Shown here: in pieces, positions 22,201-31,664 of the stretch
Position numbering within the stretch: position 1 is the first letter of the stretch
Layout of the letters: each line of letters begins with the position of its first letter
Source of the DNA: Belnapia mucosa
Lineage (GTDB): Bacteria; Pseudomonadota; Alphaproteobacteria; Acetobacterales; Acetobacteraceae
Reading direction: 5' to 3'
DNA: 64,000 nucleotides
Assembly (NCBI RefSeq): GCF_016775475.1
Contig: NZ_JAEUXJ010000005.1
Coordinates: 62,001-126,000, forward strand
The notes under the pieces: model-generated
What the model saw: only the letters and a program-made list of their open reading frames with translations
Databases searched by the model: none
What the model was told of the DNA's origin: nothing
Position numbers and translations under genes: made by a program

Positions 22201-24990
22201 ATGAGTGACCAGAACGACCAGGATGCAGCAAAGAGCAGGCTGAGCCTTCGGCCGGCCGGAGGCCGCCTGGAACTGGGCAAGACGGTGGATGCAGGCAGCG
22301 TCCGCCAGAGCTTCAGCCATGGGCGCAGCAAGACCGTCCAGGTCGAGGTGGTGAAGAAGCGTGTTGTGACGCCAGGCACCCGCCCGGCGGCGACCGGCGC
22401 TGGTCCCGCCCCTGCGGGCGGCCGGCCGGCCGGTGGCCCGCCCGGCAACCGCCCCTCCGGCGGTGGCCAGGCACGTGGCGCCGCCTCCTCGGCCCCCGGC
22501 CGCCCCCTGACCCAGGCCGAGCTGGCTACCCGCCAGCGCGTGCTGGAGGAGCAGCGTCGGCTGGAAGCGCAGCGTCAGCGCGAGGAGCGCGAGCGCCAGG
22601 CGCTGATGGTCCGCTCCGCCGCCGAGGAAGCCCGCCGCCGCGAGGAGGAGGAGCGCCGCGAGGCCGAGGAGGCCGCCGCCCGCGCCGCCGAGGAGGCCCG
22701 CCTCCGTGAGGAGGAGGAGGCCCGCGCTGCCGCCGAGGCGAAGAAGGCCGCCATCGCCGCTGCCGTCGCCCCGAAGCGCGAGGAGCCCGAGGAGGAGCCG
22801 GCGCCCCCGGCTGCCGCCGCCCCCGCGGCTGCCGGCCCGGCCGCGGCGCCCAAGCCGCGCCCGCAACCGGCCCTGACTCCGGCCCAGATCGCCGCGGCTC
22901 GTCGCCCGGCTGCCGCTGCTCCGGCCGCGCCCGGTGCTACCTCGCCGGCGGCCAAGCTCTCGCTGCGAGCCCGCACCGCTGAGGAGGAGGACGAGGCGCG
23001 CCGCGCCGCCGCCCGCCGCCCGGGTGGCGTCGCCGTACCGGCGAAGAAGCCGGTGCTCGCCGCCGTCAAGAAGGGCCCCGGCGCCGACCGCCGCGGCGGC
23101 CGCATCGACGTCCAGGCCGCGATCGAGGGCGAGGACGACCGCAGCCGCTCCATCGCCAGCATGCGCCGTGCGCGCGAGCGCGAGCGGCGGCAGCAGGAGC
23201 TCGCCCGCCTCCGTTCCGGCCAGGAGCGGGTGGTGCGCGACGTGGTCATCCCCGAGACCATCACCGTCCAGGAACTCGCCAACCGCATGGCCGCCCGTGG
23301 CGGCGAGGTGGTGAAGGCGCTGTTCCGCATGGGCGTGATGGCGACGCTGACCCAGAGCATCGATGCTGATACCGCCGAGCTGGTGGTGCAGGAATTCGGC
23401 CATCGGGTGAAGCGCGTCGCCGAGAGCGATGTCGAGCTCGGCATCGAGGGCGCGACCGATGTGGATACCGACCTGCAGCCGCGGCCGCCGGTCGTCACCA
23501 TCATGGGCCATGTCGATCACGGCAAGACCAGCCTGCTGGACGCACTGCGCCAGGCCGATGTGGCGGCGCACGAGGCCGGGGGCATCACCCAGCATATCGG
23601 CGCCTATCAGGTGACGGTGCCGGATGGCTCGAAGGTCACCTTCATCGACACGCCGGGCCACGCCGCCTTCACCGCCATGCGCGCCCGCGGCGCCAGCGTG
23701 ACGGATATGGTTGTGCTGGTGGTGGCCGCCGATGACGGCGTGATGCCGCAGACGATCGAGGCGATCAACCACGCCCGGGCGGCGAATGTCCCGATCATCG
23801 TGGCCATCAACAAGATCGACAAGCCGGGCGTCCGCCCCGAGCGCGTGCGGCAGGAGTTGCTGCAGCACGAGATCGTGGTGGAAAGCCTCGGCGGCGATAC
23901 GCAGGAGATCGAGGTCTCGGCGACGCAGAAGCTGAACCTCGACAAGCTGCTGGAAGCCATCACCCTGCAGGCTGAGGTTCTGGACCTGAAGGCCAACCCG
24001 AACCGGGCGGCCGAGGGCACGGTGATCGAAAGCCGGCTGGATCGCGGCCGCGGTCCGGTGGCGACCGTGCTGGTTCAGAAGGGCACGCTGCACACGGGCG
24101 ACATCGTCGTCGCCGGCTCCGAATGGGGCCGCGTCCGCGCCATGCTGGACGACAAGGCGCGCCAGGTGAAGGAAGCCGGGCCGAGCCTGCCGGTCGAGGT
24201 GCTCGGCCTCACGGGTGTTCCCTCCGCCGGCGAGCCCTTCGTCGCGGTCGAGGACGAGACGCGGGCGCGGGAGATCTCCGAATTCCGCCAGCGCAAGCTG
24301 CGCGAGAAGTCGGCCGCCGCGACCAGCGCCGGGCGCGGGACGCTGGCCGAGATGCTGGCCCGGGTCCAGCTCGGCGAGCAGAAGGAGGTTGCCGTCGTCG
24401 TCAAGGCCGATGTCCAGGGCTCGGCCGAGGCGATCGGCGTCACCCTCGGCAAGCTCGGCAATGAGGAGGTGCGCGTCCGCGTGCTGCACTCGGCGGTCGG
24501 CCAGATCACCGAGAGCGACGTCCAGCTCGCCAAGGCTTCCGGCGCCGTCATCGTCGCCTTCAACGTCCGCGCCACGACGCAGGCGCGGGAGATGGCGCAG
24601 CGCGACGGCGTGGATATCCGCTACTACTCGATCATCTACGAGGTCGCCGACGACATCGAGAAGCTCTACAAGGGCAAGCTCGCGCCGGTGCAGCGCGAGA
24701 AGTTCCTCGGCTACGCGCAGATCCTCCAGGTCTTCGAGGTCAAGCGGATCGGCAATGTGGCCGGCTGCCGCGTGACGGAAGGCGTGGTCCGCCGTGGCTG
24801 CGGCGTCCGTCTGCTGCGCGACGGCGTGGTCATCCACCAGGGCGAGCTCTCGACGCTCCGGCGGTTCAAGGACGACGTGAAGGAAGTCACTAACGGCTAC
24901 GAATGCGGCATGAGCTTCGCCAACTACAACGACATCCGCGTCGGCGATCAGATCGAGTGCTACGAGACGGAGATGGTCGCCGCCACCTAA
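22201..24990 (+). CDS. infB: Translation initiation factor IF-2
   Basis: IF-2 is the GTPase that brings initiator fMet-tRNA to the 30S subunit. The 929-residue protein starts with the alphaproteobacterial IF2 N-terminal motif ([20 protein letters not shown]), followed by a long low-complexity Ala/Arg/Glu/Pro segment (about 60-320). It has the IF2_N domain ([20 protein letters not shown]), the G domain from about residue 430 ([23 protein letters not shown]), domains II and III, and the fMet-tRNA-binding domain. GTG 22153 and ATG 22168 are in frame, but ATG 22201 matches the family start MSDQND. Confidence 0.97.
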   Translation: MSDQNDQDAAKSRLSLRPAGGRLELGKTVDAGSVRQSFSHGRSKTVQVEVVKKRVVTPGTRPAATGAGPAPAGGRPAGGPPGNRPSGGGQARGAASSAPGRPLTQAELATRQRVLEEQRRLEAQRQREERERQALMVRSAAEEARRREEEERREAEEAAARAAEEARLREEEEARAAAEAKKAAIAAAVAPKREEPEEEPAPPAAAAPAAAGPAAAPKPRPQPALTPAQIAAARRPAAAAPAAPGATSPAAKLSLRARTAEEEDEARRAAARRPGGVAVPAKKPVLAAVKKGPGADRRGGRIDVQAAIEGEDDRSRSIASMRRARERERRQQELARLRSGQERVVRDVVIPETITVQELANRMAARGGEVVKALFRMGVMATLTQSIDADTAELVVQEFGHRVKRVAESDVELGIEGATDVDTDLQPRPPVVTIMGHVDHGKTSLLDALRQADVAAHEAGGITQHIGAYQVTVPDGSKVTFIDTPGHAAFTAMRARGASVTDMVVLVVAADDGVMPQTIEAINHARAANVPIIVAINKIDKPGVRPERVRQELLQHEIVVESLGGDTQEIEVSATQKLNLDKLLEAITLQAEVLDLKANPNRAAEGTVIESRLDRGRGPVATVLVQKGTLHTGDIVVAGSEWGRVRAMLDDKARQVKEAGPSLPVEVLGLTGVPSAGEPFVAVEDETRAREISEFRQRKLREKSAAATSAGRGTLAEMLARVQLGEQKEVAVVVKADVQGSAEAIGVTLGKLGNEEVRVRVLHSAVGQITESDVQLAKASGAVIVAFNVRATTQAREMAQRDGVDIRYYSIIYEVADDIEKLYKGKLAPVQREKFLGYAQILQVFEVKRIGNVAGCRVTEGVVRRGCGVRLLRDGVVIHQGELSTLRRFKDDVKEVTNGYECGMSFANYNDIRVGDQIECYETEMVAAT

Positions 24991-25014
24991 GGCGCCGCCT
25001 CCACCCTTCCACGG

Positions 25015-25053
25015 GGGCGCGGCGCCGCAAGGTGCCGCGCCCTTTCTTGTTCC
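25015..25053 (+). terminator. Strong intrinsic terminator between infB and rbfA
   Basis: A 12-bp stem (GGGCGCGGCGCC 25015-25026 with GGTGCCGCGCCC 25031-25042, one G-T pair) is closed by a GCAA tetraloop (25027-25030) and followed by TTTCTTGTT. It lies 25 bases after the infB stop and 27 before the rbfA start. It should reduce read-through into rbfA-truB or act as an RNA-processing or stability element. Confidence 0.75.
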
Positions 25054-25069
25054 AGAGGGTTCAACCCCC

Positions 25070-25483
25070 ATGCCCAAGCATTCCGCCGGCCCCGCCGCCG
25101 GCCCCTCCCAGCGCCAGCTGCGCGTCGCGGAGGAGGTGCGCCATGCCCTCTCCGCCGTCTTCGCCCGCGCCGAATTCCGCGACCCGGACCTCGTCGGCCT
25201 GCATGTGACGGTGACCGAGGTCCGCGCCTCCCCCGACCTGAAGCACATGACCGCCTTCGTGAGCGGCCTGGGTCGGGAGCTGCCGGAGCCGCAGATGCGG
25301 GCGCTCCGCCGCGTCGCCCCCTGGCTGCGGACCCAGGTGGCCAAATCAGTCCGGCTGCGCTCAGCGCCGGAGCTGCATTTCCAGCAGGATACCGCGCTCG
25401 ACTACGCCATGCAGATCGACCGGGCGCTGCGCCAGCCGGAGGTTGCCCGCGACCTCGCCCCGCGCCCGGATGACGAGGCGTGA
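25070..25483 (+). CDS. rbfA: Ribosome-binding factor A
   Basis: RbfA is a cold-shock 16S rRNA/30S maturation factor with a KH-like fold. The 137-residue protein starts SQRQLRVAEEVRHALSAVFA after a short tail and shows the family segments VTVTEVRASPDLKHMTAFVS and LRTQVAKSVRLRSAPELHFQ. ATG 25070 is preceded by AGAGGG. The stop overlaps the following thioesterase start (GTGA). Confidence 0.96.
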   Translation: MPKHSAGPAAGPSQRQLRVAEEVRHALSAVFARAEFRDPDLVGLHVTVTEVRASPDLKHMTAFVSGLGRELPEPQMRALRRVAPWLRTQVAKSVRLRSAPELHFQQDTALDYAMQIDRALRQPEVARDLAPRPDDEA

Positions 25484-25869
25484 GCGACCGCCCACCGGCG
25501 GGCGAGCCCCGCATCCGCACCATTGCCATGCCGGCCGATACCAACCCGGCAGGCGATATCTTCGGCGGCTGGCTGATGTCGCAGATGGACCTTGCCGCCG
25601 GCAATGCCGCCGGCCGCCGCACCCATGGCCGCTGCGCCACTGTCGCGGTGGAGGCGATGAGCTTCCACGCCCCGGTCAAGGTCGGCGATGAGGTCAGCCT
25701 CTATGCCGATGTGATCTCGACCGGCCGCACCTCGCTCCGCATCCGGGTCGAGGCTTGGCGCCGCAACCAGGTCTCGGACGAGTGCGTCCGCGTCACTTCC
25801 GCCGTCTTCACCTTCGTCGCGCTCGATGCCAATGGCCGGCCGCGTCCCGTTCCCCCCGAGGCCCCTTGA
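25480..25869 (+). CDS. Acyl-CoA thioesterase, YciA-type hotdog fold
   Basis: This 129-residue protein hydrolyses acyl-CoA thioesters. The hotdog features are visible: NPAGDIFGGWLMSQMDLAAG, the Asp in the central helix, VEAMSFHAPVKVGDEVSLYA and TSAVFTFVALD. These match YciA/BACH-type cytosolic hexameric thioesterases of about 130 residues. The start GTG 25480 overlaps the rbfA stop and its TGA overlaps the truB ATG (TGATG). Its place inside a translation operon is unusual in function but tight in structure. Confidence 0.9.
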   Translation: MSDRPPAGEPRIRTIAMPADTNPAGDIFGGWLMSQMDLAAGNAAGRRTHGRCATVAVEAMSFHAPVKVGDEVSLYADVISTGRTSLRIRVEAWRRNQVSDECVRVTSAVFTFVALDANGRPRPVPPEAP

Positions 25870-26849
25870 TGTCCGCCAATGGCAAGCCCCGCCACCACCG
25901 CCACCGCAAGCCGAAAGGTCGCGTGATCGATGGCTGGCTGATCATCGACAAGCCCTCGGGCATCGGCTCCACCGATGTCGTCGCCAAGGTGAAGCGCGCC
26001 TTCGATGCGCAGAAATGCGGCCATGGCGGGACGCTCGACCCGCTGGCGACCGGCGTGCTGCCGATCGCCCTCGGCACCGCGACCAAGACCGTTCCCTATG
26101 TGATGGACGGCACCAAGTCCTACCGCTTCACCCTCCGCTTCGGGGACCTGCGGGACACGGACGATGCCGATGGCAAGACCATCGAGACCTCCGACGCCCG
26201 CCCGACCGACGAGGCGATTCGCGCCGCCCTGCCCGCCTTCATCGGCGACATCATGCAGGTCCCGCCGATCTATTCCGCCATCAAGCTGGGCGGCGAGCGG
26301 GCCTACGATCTGGCGCGCGAGGGCCAGGCGGTCGAACTCCAGCCCCGCCCTGCCCGGGTCGATCGGTTCGATCTGGAATCGCGCCCCGATGCCGATACCG
26401 CCATCTTCCTCGTCGAGAGCGGGAAGGGCGTCTATATGCGCTCCCTCGCCCGCGACCTGGCGCGAGCGGTCGGCACGGTCGGCCATATCGCCACCTTGCG
26501 GCGCATGCGGGTCGGCCCCTTCCTCGAATCCGCCGCGATTCCGCTGGACAAGCTGGGCGGTTCCGGCGATACGCCGCCTCCTTCCCCGGACCTCCTCCTT
26601 CCCGTGGCGACCGCGCTGGCCGACATCCCGGCGCTGGCCCTCACCGAGGCGGAGGCCATGCGGCTCATGCAGGGTCAGGCTTTCAGTCTGGTCGATCTCA
26701 TGGGCCGCATTCCCGGTGCCGCCAACCCCGATGGGGGGCTGGTGCGCGCCATGGCGGGGGAGCGGTTCGTGGGGCTCTGCCGCCTGGATTCCGGCCTGAT
26801 GAAGGCGGAGCGCCTGGTGTCGCAGGAAGGTCTGCAGCCGGTCGCGTGA
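25869..26849 (+). CDS. truB: tRNA pseudouridine(55) synthase TruB
   Basis: TruB makes pseudouridine 55 in the T-arm of tRNAs. The 326-residue protein has the family core [20 protein letters not shown], the catalytic Asp57 in [36 protein letters not shown] and the late [23 protein letters not shown] 25869 overlaps the thioesterase stop. A basic His/Lys/Arg-rich tail (residues 6-17) precedes the domain. Confidence 0.97.
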   Translation: MSANGKPRHHRHRKPKGRVIDGWLIIDKPSGIGSTDVVAKVKRAFDAQKCGHGGTLDPLATGVLPIALGTATKTVPYVMDGTKSYRFTLRFGDLRDTDDADGKTIETSDARPTDEAIRAALPAFIGDIMQVPPIYSAIKLGGERAYDLAREGQAVELQPRPARVDRFDLESRPDADTAIFLVESGKGVYMRSLARDLARAVGTVGHIATLRRMRVGPFLESAAIPLDKLGGSGDTPPPSPDLLLPVATALADIPALALTEAEAMRLMQGQAFSLVDLMGRIPGAANPDGGLVRAMAGERFVGLCRLDSGLMKAERLVSQEGLQPVA

Positions 26850-26895
26850 ACCGCCGAACCTCCGGAAGGGGGCGGCCAATATGGAGAACAACCCG

Positions 26896-27168
26896 ATGTC
26901 GGCAGTCAGTGCGGAGCGCCGCCAGGCGCTCATCACCCAGTATGCGACCAAGCCCGGCGATACCGGCAGCCCGGAAGTGCAGGTCGCCCTCCTCTCGGAG
27001 CGGATCAGCGGCCTGACCGAGCACCTGAAGACCCATGCCAAGGACTTCCACAGCCGGCGCGGCCTGCTCGTGCTGGTTGGCCAGCGGCGCGGCCTGTTGG
27101 ACTACCTGAAGAAGAAGGACCAGGGCCGCTACGAGCGCCTGATCGGCAGCCTCGGCCTGCGGCGCTAG
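26896..27168 (+). CDS. rpsO: 30S ribosomal protein S15
   Basis: The 90-residue protein is standard S15: [60 protein letters not shown]. It binds the 16S rRNA central domain. ATG 26896 gives the family length and has GGAG 9 bases upstream. An in-frame ATG at 26881 would add five residues. In many bacteria rpsO is cotranscribed with pnp and S15 represses its own mRNA. Confidence 0.97.
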   Translation: MSAVSAERRQALITQYATKPGDTGSPEVQVALLSERISGLTEHLKTHAKDFHSRRGLLVLVGQRRGLLDYLKKKDQGRYERLIGSLGLRR

Positions 27169-27571
27169 GCCGCTTTTGCTGGCATGGCGCCTCCCGGCGC
27201 CATTCCGGCCTCCGTCCGGGCGCAGATTTCCGTGGTAATCCGCGCCCGGCCGGGCCATATGACCGCCGTGAGGCCGAATCCTGCCCCGATGGGCAGGCAT
27301 GTCGGCCGACCGCCGCGCGCGGCGGGCTGACAGGACAGCCACCACCCTCAGCCTGATGGCGGGGGCGGCAACGGCGTTTCCGGCCACATGGATCCCCGGC
27401 AACGGGGGCGGCCTTCCTCCTCCCTCCCCGGCGGAAGTCTCGCTCCATGCAGCCCGAAGCGCCGAAAGTGAACGGCCAGACTGCCACCCTCCGCGTCGCA
27501 CCCCGGACCGTCCCGATGGCGGCTCCGGTCCTCCACCCTGCCGGGCCTCGGGTCCGGCCAAGGAACGACGC
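27169..27571 (+). promoter_or_regulatory. 403-bp gene-free, structured leader between rpsO and pnp
   Basis: No gene is supported here. Visible structures are: an 8-bp stem ATGGCGCC/GGCGCCAT (27184-27203, TCCC loop), a 7-bp stem CCTGCCC/GGGCAGG (27280-27297), a 10-bp palindrome GTCGGCCGAC (27301-27310), a 16-bp palindrome CCGCCGCGCGCGGCGG (27310-27325), a GCAA-capped CCCCG/CGGGG hairpin (27394-27407) and an 8-bp hairpin (27540-27558) directly before the pnp ribosome site. In E. coli the pnp leader hairpin is cut by RNase III and used for autoregulation; a similar role here is inferred. No clear promoter or T-tract terminator is seen. Confidence 0.5.
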
Positions 27572-29782
27572 ATGTTCGAAAACTATTACCGCAAGGATAT
27601 TGCCTGGGGCGGCCAGCTCCTGACGCTCGAGACGGGCAAGATCGCCCGCCAGGCCGATGGCGCCGTCATGGCCCGCCTCGGCGACACCATCGTGCTCTGC
27701 ACCGTGGTCGGCTCCCGCAGCGTGAAGCCGGGCCAGGACTTCTTCCCGCTGACGGTGAACTACCAGGAGAAGGCCTTCGCCGCGGGCAAGATCCCGGGCG
27801 GCTTCTTCAAGCGCGAGGGCCGTCCCTCCGAGCACGAGACGCTGGTCTCCCGCCTGATCGACCGGCCGATCCGCCCGCTCTTCCCGGATGGGTTCCGCAA
27901 CGAGGTCCAGGTGATCGCCACCGTCCTCAGCCATGACCTGGAGAATGATCCGGACATGGTGGCGATGGTCGGCTGCTCCGCCGCCCTCACCCTCTCCGGC
28001 ATCCCCTTCTTCGGCCCCGTGGCCAGCGCCCGCGTCGGCTATATCGACGGCCAGTACGTGCTGAACCCGACCGCGGCCCAGCGCCAGCAGTCGAAGCTGG
28101 AGCTCGTCGTCGCCGGCACCGCCGAGGGCGTGCTGATGGTCGAGTCCGAGGCGCAGGAGCTGTCCGAGGAGGTCATGCTCGGCGCCGTCGAGTTCGGCCA
28201 CCGCGGCTTCCAGCCGGTCATTCAGGGCATCATCGAGCTCGCCGAGCGCGCCGCGAAGGAGCCCTGGCCACTGGTCGAGCCCTCCGAGGCCGAGACCACC
28301 CTCAAGACCCGCATCACCGAGCTGGGCCGCGACGCCATCGCCCTCGCCTACAAGGAGACGCAGAAGCTTCTCCGGCAGGAGAAGGTCTCGGCCGCGAAGA
28401 AGGCCGTGGTCGAGCAGCTCGCCGCCGAGGGTCTCGAGGCCGACAAGGCGAAGGGCCTGCTGAAGGAGCTCGAGGCGGACGTCGTCCGCAACGCCATCCT
28501 GGAGACCGGCCTCCGCATCGACGGCCGCGACACCAGGACCGTGCGCCCGATCGTGGCCGAGGTCGGCGTGCTGCCGCGCAGCCATGGCTCGGCGCTTTTC
28601 ACCCGTGGCGAGACCCAGGCGCTCTGCGTCGCGACCCTCGGCACCGGCCAGGACGAGCAGATCATCGACGCACTGCCGGGCGAGTACCGGGAGCACTTCA
28701 TGCTCCACTACAACTTCCCTCCCTATTCTGTGGGTGAGACCGGCCGCATGGGCAGCCCGGGCCGCCGCGAGATCGGCCACGGCAAGCTCGCCTGGCGCGC
28801 CCTCCGCCCGCTGCTGCCGGAGAAGGACAAGTTCCCCTACACCCTCCGCGTGGTCTCCGAGATCACCGAGAGCAACGGCTCTTCCTCCATGGCCACCGTC
28901 TGCGGCAGCTCGCTGGCGCTGATGGATGCCGGCACACCGCTGAAGCGCCCCTGTGCCGGCATCGCCATGGGCCTGATCAAGGAGGACCGCGGCTTCGCCG
29001 TGCTCTCCGACATCCTGGGCGACGAGGACCATCTCGGCGACATGGACTTCAAGGTGGCCGGATCGGAGCAGGGCATCACCGCGCTCCAGATGGACATCAA
29101 GATCACCTCGATCACCTTCGACATCATGCGCCAGGCGCTCGACCAGGCGCGCGACGGCCGGATCCACATCCTCGGCGAGATGGCGAAGGGCCTGACCGGC
29201 GCCCGCGGCGACGTGGCGGCTAATGCGCCCCGCATCACCGTCATCAACGTGCCGAAGGAGAAGATCCGCGAGGTCATCGGCTCCGGCGGCAAGACGATCC
29301 GCGAGATCACCGAGCAGACCGGCTGCAAGATCGACATCGAGGATGACGGCACCATCAAGGTGGCGGCCACCAGCACCGAGCAGGCGCAGCGCGCCATCGA
29401 CTGGATCCGCGGTCTGACCGCCGAGGCCGAGATCGGCGCCATCTACAACGGGAAGGTTGTGAAGACCGCCGAATTCGGCGCCTTCGTGAACTTCCTCGGC
29501 GCCAAGGACGGCCTCGTCCATATCTCCGAGTTGCAGAACGACCGCGTCAACCGCACCACCGATGTCGTCAATGTCGGCGATGCGGTGAAGGTGAAGGTCA
29601 TCGGCTTCGACGATCGCGGCAAGGTGAAGCTGTCGATGCGGGTGGTCGACCAGGCCACCGGCGCCGACATCACCGAGCAGGTCGGCGCCCGCCGTCCACG
29701 CGAAGGCGGCGAAGGCGGCGGCGAGGGCCGGGAGAACCGGCGCGAGCGGCCGCGGCGCGAGCGGCACGACGCTGCGGAGTAA
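27572..29782 (+). CDS. pnp: Polyribonucleotide nucleotidyltransferase (PNPase)
   Basis: PNPase degrades RNA 3'-5' by phosphorolysis and is a degradosome component. The 736-residue protein has two RNase PH-like domains (about 10-145 and 320-540; [60 protein letters not shown]), a KH domain (about 553-615, [20 protein letters not shown]) and an S1 domain (about 625-690, [20 protein letters not shown]), then a Gly/Arg/Glu-rich tail. ATG 27572 follows AAGGAAC. The start [14 protein letters not shown] fits the family. Confidence 0.98.
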   Translation: MFENYYRKDIAWGGQLLTLETGKIARQADGAVMARLGDTIVLCTVVGSRSVKPGQDFFPLTVNYQEKAFAAGKIPGGFFKREGRPSEHETLVSRLIDRPIRPLFPDGFRNEVQVIATVLSHDLENDPDMVAMVGCSAALTLSGIPFFGPVASARVGYIDGQYVLNPTAAQRQQSKLELVVAGTAEGVLMVESEAQELSEEVMLGAVEFGHRGFQPVIQGIIELAERAAKEPWPLVEPSEAETTLKTRITELGRDAIALAYKETQKLLRQEKVSAAKKAVVEQLAAEGLEADKAKGLLKELEADVVRNAILETGLRIDGRDTRTVRPIVAEVGVLPRSHGSALFTRGETQALCVATLGTGQDEQIIDALPGEYREHFMLHYNFPPYSVGETGRMGSPGRREIGHGKLAWRALRPLLPEKDKFPYTLRVVSEITESNGSSSMATVCGSSLALMDAGTPLKRPCAGIAMGLIKEDRGFAVLSDILGDEDHLGDMDFKVAGSEQGITALQMDIKITSITFDIMRQALDQARDGRIHILGEMAKGLTGARGDVAANAPRITVINVPKEKIREVIGSGGKTIREITEQTGCKIDIEDDGTIKVAATSTEQAQRAIDWIRGLTAEAEIGAIYNGKVVKTAEFGAFVNFLGAKDGLVHISELQNDRVNRTTDVVNVGDAVKVKVIGFDDRGKVKLSMRVVDQATGADITEQVGARRPREGGEGGGEGRENRRERPRRERHDAAE

Positions 29783-29789
29783 GCCATTA

Positions 29790-29836
29790 CCGGCCGCCGG
29801 GACCTCTCCCCTCGGCGGCCGGAGGCACCATATGGT
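29790..29836 (+). terminator. 10-bp hairpin after pnp followed by a 10-bp palindrome
   Basis: CCGGCCGCCG (29790-29799) pairs perfectly with CGGCGGCCGG (29813-29822) across a 13-base loop, 8 bases after the pnp stop. There is no T-tract. Four bases later ACCATATGGT (29827-29836) is a perfect palindrome 34 bases before the next start codon, resembling an operator half-site pair. Confidence 0.45.
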
Positions 29837-29869
29837 CCGATCTACCTGGAAGAAGTTGAGGGCAGTGGC

Positions 29870-31270
29870 GTGAAGCCTATCAACGCGATCCGCATGGGGG
29901 GCTGCGAAGTCCTGCCGCTGGTCGAAGGCGGCAAGGGTGTCGCGGTCTCGAACGGCGCATCCTGTGGCGCCTGGGCCTCTGGCGGCGGGGTTGGCACCTT
30001 CTCGGCTGTCAATGCCGACAGCTATGACGCGGATGGCCATGTCATCCGACAGGTCTATCACGGCACGACCCGACGCGAGCGGCATGAGGAGCTGGTTGCC
30101 TACGGCATCCGCGGCGGCATCGCCCAGGCGCGCGAGGCGCATGAGCGCTCGGGTGGCAAGGGACGCATCCACGCCAATATCCTCTGGGAGATGGGCGGGG
30201 CGGAGCGGGTGATCCGCGGCGTGCTGGAAGGCGCGCGGGGCCTCATCAACGGCATCACCTGCGGCGCCGGCATGCCCTATCGCCTGTCGGAGATCGCCCG
30301 GGAGTTCGGGGTGTTCTACTACCCCATCGTCTCCTCGGGCCGGGCCTTCGCCGCGCTGTGGAAGCGCAGCTACAGCAAGACCCGGGAATGGCTCGGCGGC
30401 GTGGTCTATGAGGATCCCTGGCTGGCCGGCGGCCATAACGGCCTCTCCAACTCCGAGGATCCGGCGGTGCCGGAGGATCCCTATCCCCGCGTCCTCAAGC
30501 TGCGCCAGCAGATGCGCGAATTCGGCCTGGGCGAAGTGCCCATCATCATGGCCGGCGGCGTCTGGTGGCTGGAGGAATGGCAGGACTGGATCGACAACCC
30601 GGAGCTCGGGCCGATCGCCTTCCAGTTCGGCACCCGTCCCCTGCTGACCCAGGAAAGCCCGATCTCGGATGCCTGGAAGCAGCGGCTGCTGACCCTGAAG
30701 GAGGGCGATGTGCTGCTGCAGCGCTTCTCCCCTACCGGCTTCTACAGCAGCGCCGTCCGCAACGACTTCTTGCGGGAGCTGGAGGCGCGGAACGAGCGGC
30801 AGGTGGCCTATACGCAGGAACCGGTCGGCGACCATGTGGCCGAATACGCCTTCGGCCCGCGCCGCCGCCGCGTCTGGCTGACCGGGCATGACCGGGAACG
30901 GGTGGCGGGCTTCGAAGCCGCGGGCTTCAGCGAGGCGATGCGGACGCCCGACAACACGCTGATCTTCGTCACGCGCGAGAAGCATGCCGAGATCGTCAAG
31001 GACCAGATCGACTGCATGGGCTGCCTCTCCTCCTGCCGCTTCTCGAATTGGGACCAGCACGGGCCCAATTTCGACAACGGCAAGAAGGCCGACCCGCGCA
31101 GCTTCTGCATCCAGAAAACGCTGCAGGACGTGGCGCATGACGGGGCGTTGGAGCACAACCTGATGTTCGCAGGGCACAACGCCTTCCGCTTCGGCTCGGA
31201 CCCGTTCTATTCAAACGGCTTCATCCCGACCGCCAAGCAGCTGGTCGAGCGCATCCTGACCGGGCGCTGA
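29870..31270 (+). CDS. Nitronate monooxygenase-like FMN protein with C-terminal cysteine motif
   Basis: This 466-residue protein has the NMO/2-nitropropane dioxygenase TIM-barrel pattern in residues 1-330: GLINGITCGAGMP, VYEDPWLAGGHNGLSN with the AGGHNG motif and candidate catalytic His, VPIIMAGGVWWLEEW and IAFQFGTRPLLTQES. Such enzymes use FMN to oxidise nitronates or reduce quinones and enoyl groups. The last 140 residues are extra. They contain Cys382-x2-Cys385-x3-Cys389-x23-Cys413, the spacing of a [4Fe-4S] ligand set, which classical NMOs lack. Start is GTG 29870 with GAGGG 9 bases upstream. The true substrate is unknown. Confidence 0.8.
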   Translation: MKPINAIRMGGCEVLPLVEGGKGVAVSNGASCGAWASGGGVGTFSAVNADSYDADGHVIRQVYHGTTRRERHEELVAYGIRGGIAQAREAHERSGGKGRIHANILWEMGGAERVIRGVLEGARGLINGITCGAGMPYRLSEIAREFGVFYYPIVSSGRAFAALWKRSYSKTREWLGGVVYEDPWLAGGHNGLSNSEDPAVPEDPYPRVLKLRQQMREFGLGEVPIIMAGGVWWLEEWQDWIDNPELGPIAFQFGTRPLLTQESPISDAWKQRLLTLKEGDVLLQRFSPTGFYSSAVRNDFLRELEARNERQVAYTQEPVGDHVAEYAFGPRRRRVWLTGHDRERVAGFEAAGFSEAMRTPDNTLIFVTREKHAEIVKDQIDCMGCLSSCRFSNWDQHGPNFDNGKKADPRSFCIQKTLQDVAHDGALEHNLMFAGHNAFRFGSDPFYSNGFIPTAKQLVERILTGR

Positions 31271-31298
31271 CCGGCGCGAAAAGGGGCAGATCGAGCGG

Positions 31299-31325
31299 AA
31301 AGGGCGGCCTCGGCCGCCCTTTTTC
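31299..31325 (+). terminator. Rho-independent terminator after the NMO-like gene
   Basis: An 8-bp stem AGGGCGGC (31301-31308) / GCCGCCCT (31313-31320) with a CTCG tetraloop is followed by TTTT and preceded by AA. It lies between two converging genes. The T-tract is on the plus strand and only TTT follows it on the minus strand, so it mainly ends the plus-strand transcript. Confidence 0.85.
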
Positions 31326-31336
31326 AGGCGTTTCCG

Positions 31337-31630
31337 TTACCCGTCATACCCCTCCACCAGCGCCACATGCGAAACCGTGCCCGCCCGCCGCAAGGCCAGC
31401 AGCGGCGCATAGTCCGGGCTGTCGTAGAAGGCTCGTAGCCGCTCCATGCTCGGGAATTCCAGCACCACCACTCGGTGCAGCCCAGGATCGCCCTCCACCA
31501 CAGTCACCGCGCCGCCGCGCACCAGGTAGCGCCCGCCGAAGGCAGTGATCATCGGCGCGACCTTCTCCCGGTATTCGGCGAAGCGCGCCGGGTCGCGCAC
31601 CTCGATATTGGCAATCAGATAGGCTGGCAT
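31337..31630 (-). CDS. DUF1330 family protein
   Basis: This 97-residue protein is a single dimeric alpha/beta-barrel (ferredoxin-like) domain: MPAYLIANIEVRDPARFAEY, ITAFGGRYLVRGGAVTVVEG and LEFPSMERLRAFYDSPDYAP are the typical DUF1330 segments. The family is widespread and has no settled function; related folds include small monooxygenases. It is transcribed alone, facing the NMO-like gene. Confidence 0.92.
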   Translation of the reverse strand: MPAYLIANIEVRDPARFAEYREKVAPMITAFGGRYLVRGGAVTVVEGDPGLHRVVVLEFPSMERLRAFYDSPDYAPLLALRRAGTVSHVALVEGYDG

Positions 31631-31664
31631 GGGTCCCTCCCTTTGTTGCGGAGGAGACTATCCT

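Noticed and set aside
22380..23100. Repeat-rich stretch inside infB, first looked like a tandem repeat element
   Set aside because: It is the normal charged low-complexity linker of alphaproteobacterial IF-2, coding and in frame.
22174..25344. Long minus-strand frame opposite infB
   Set aside because: Antisense to IF-2; its His/Asp/Leu-rich and Gly-rich low complexity mirrors the Ala/Glu/Arg segment of infB.
27005..31177. Open frame of 1,390 codons on the minus strand across pnp and the NMO-like gene
   Set aside because: Antisense artefact of codon bias; it crosses real genes and an untranslated leader and shows no family motifs.
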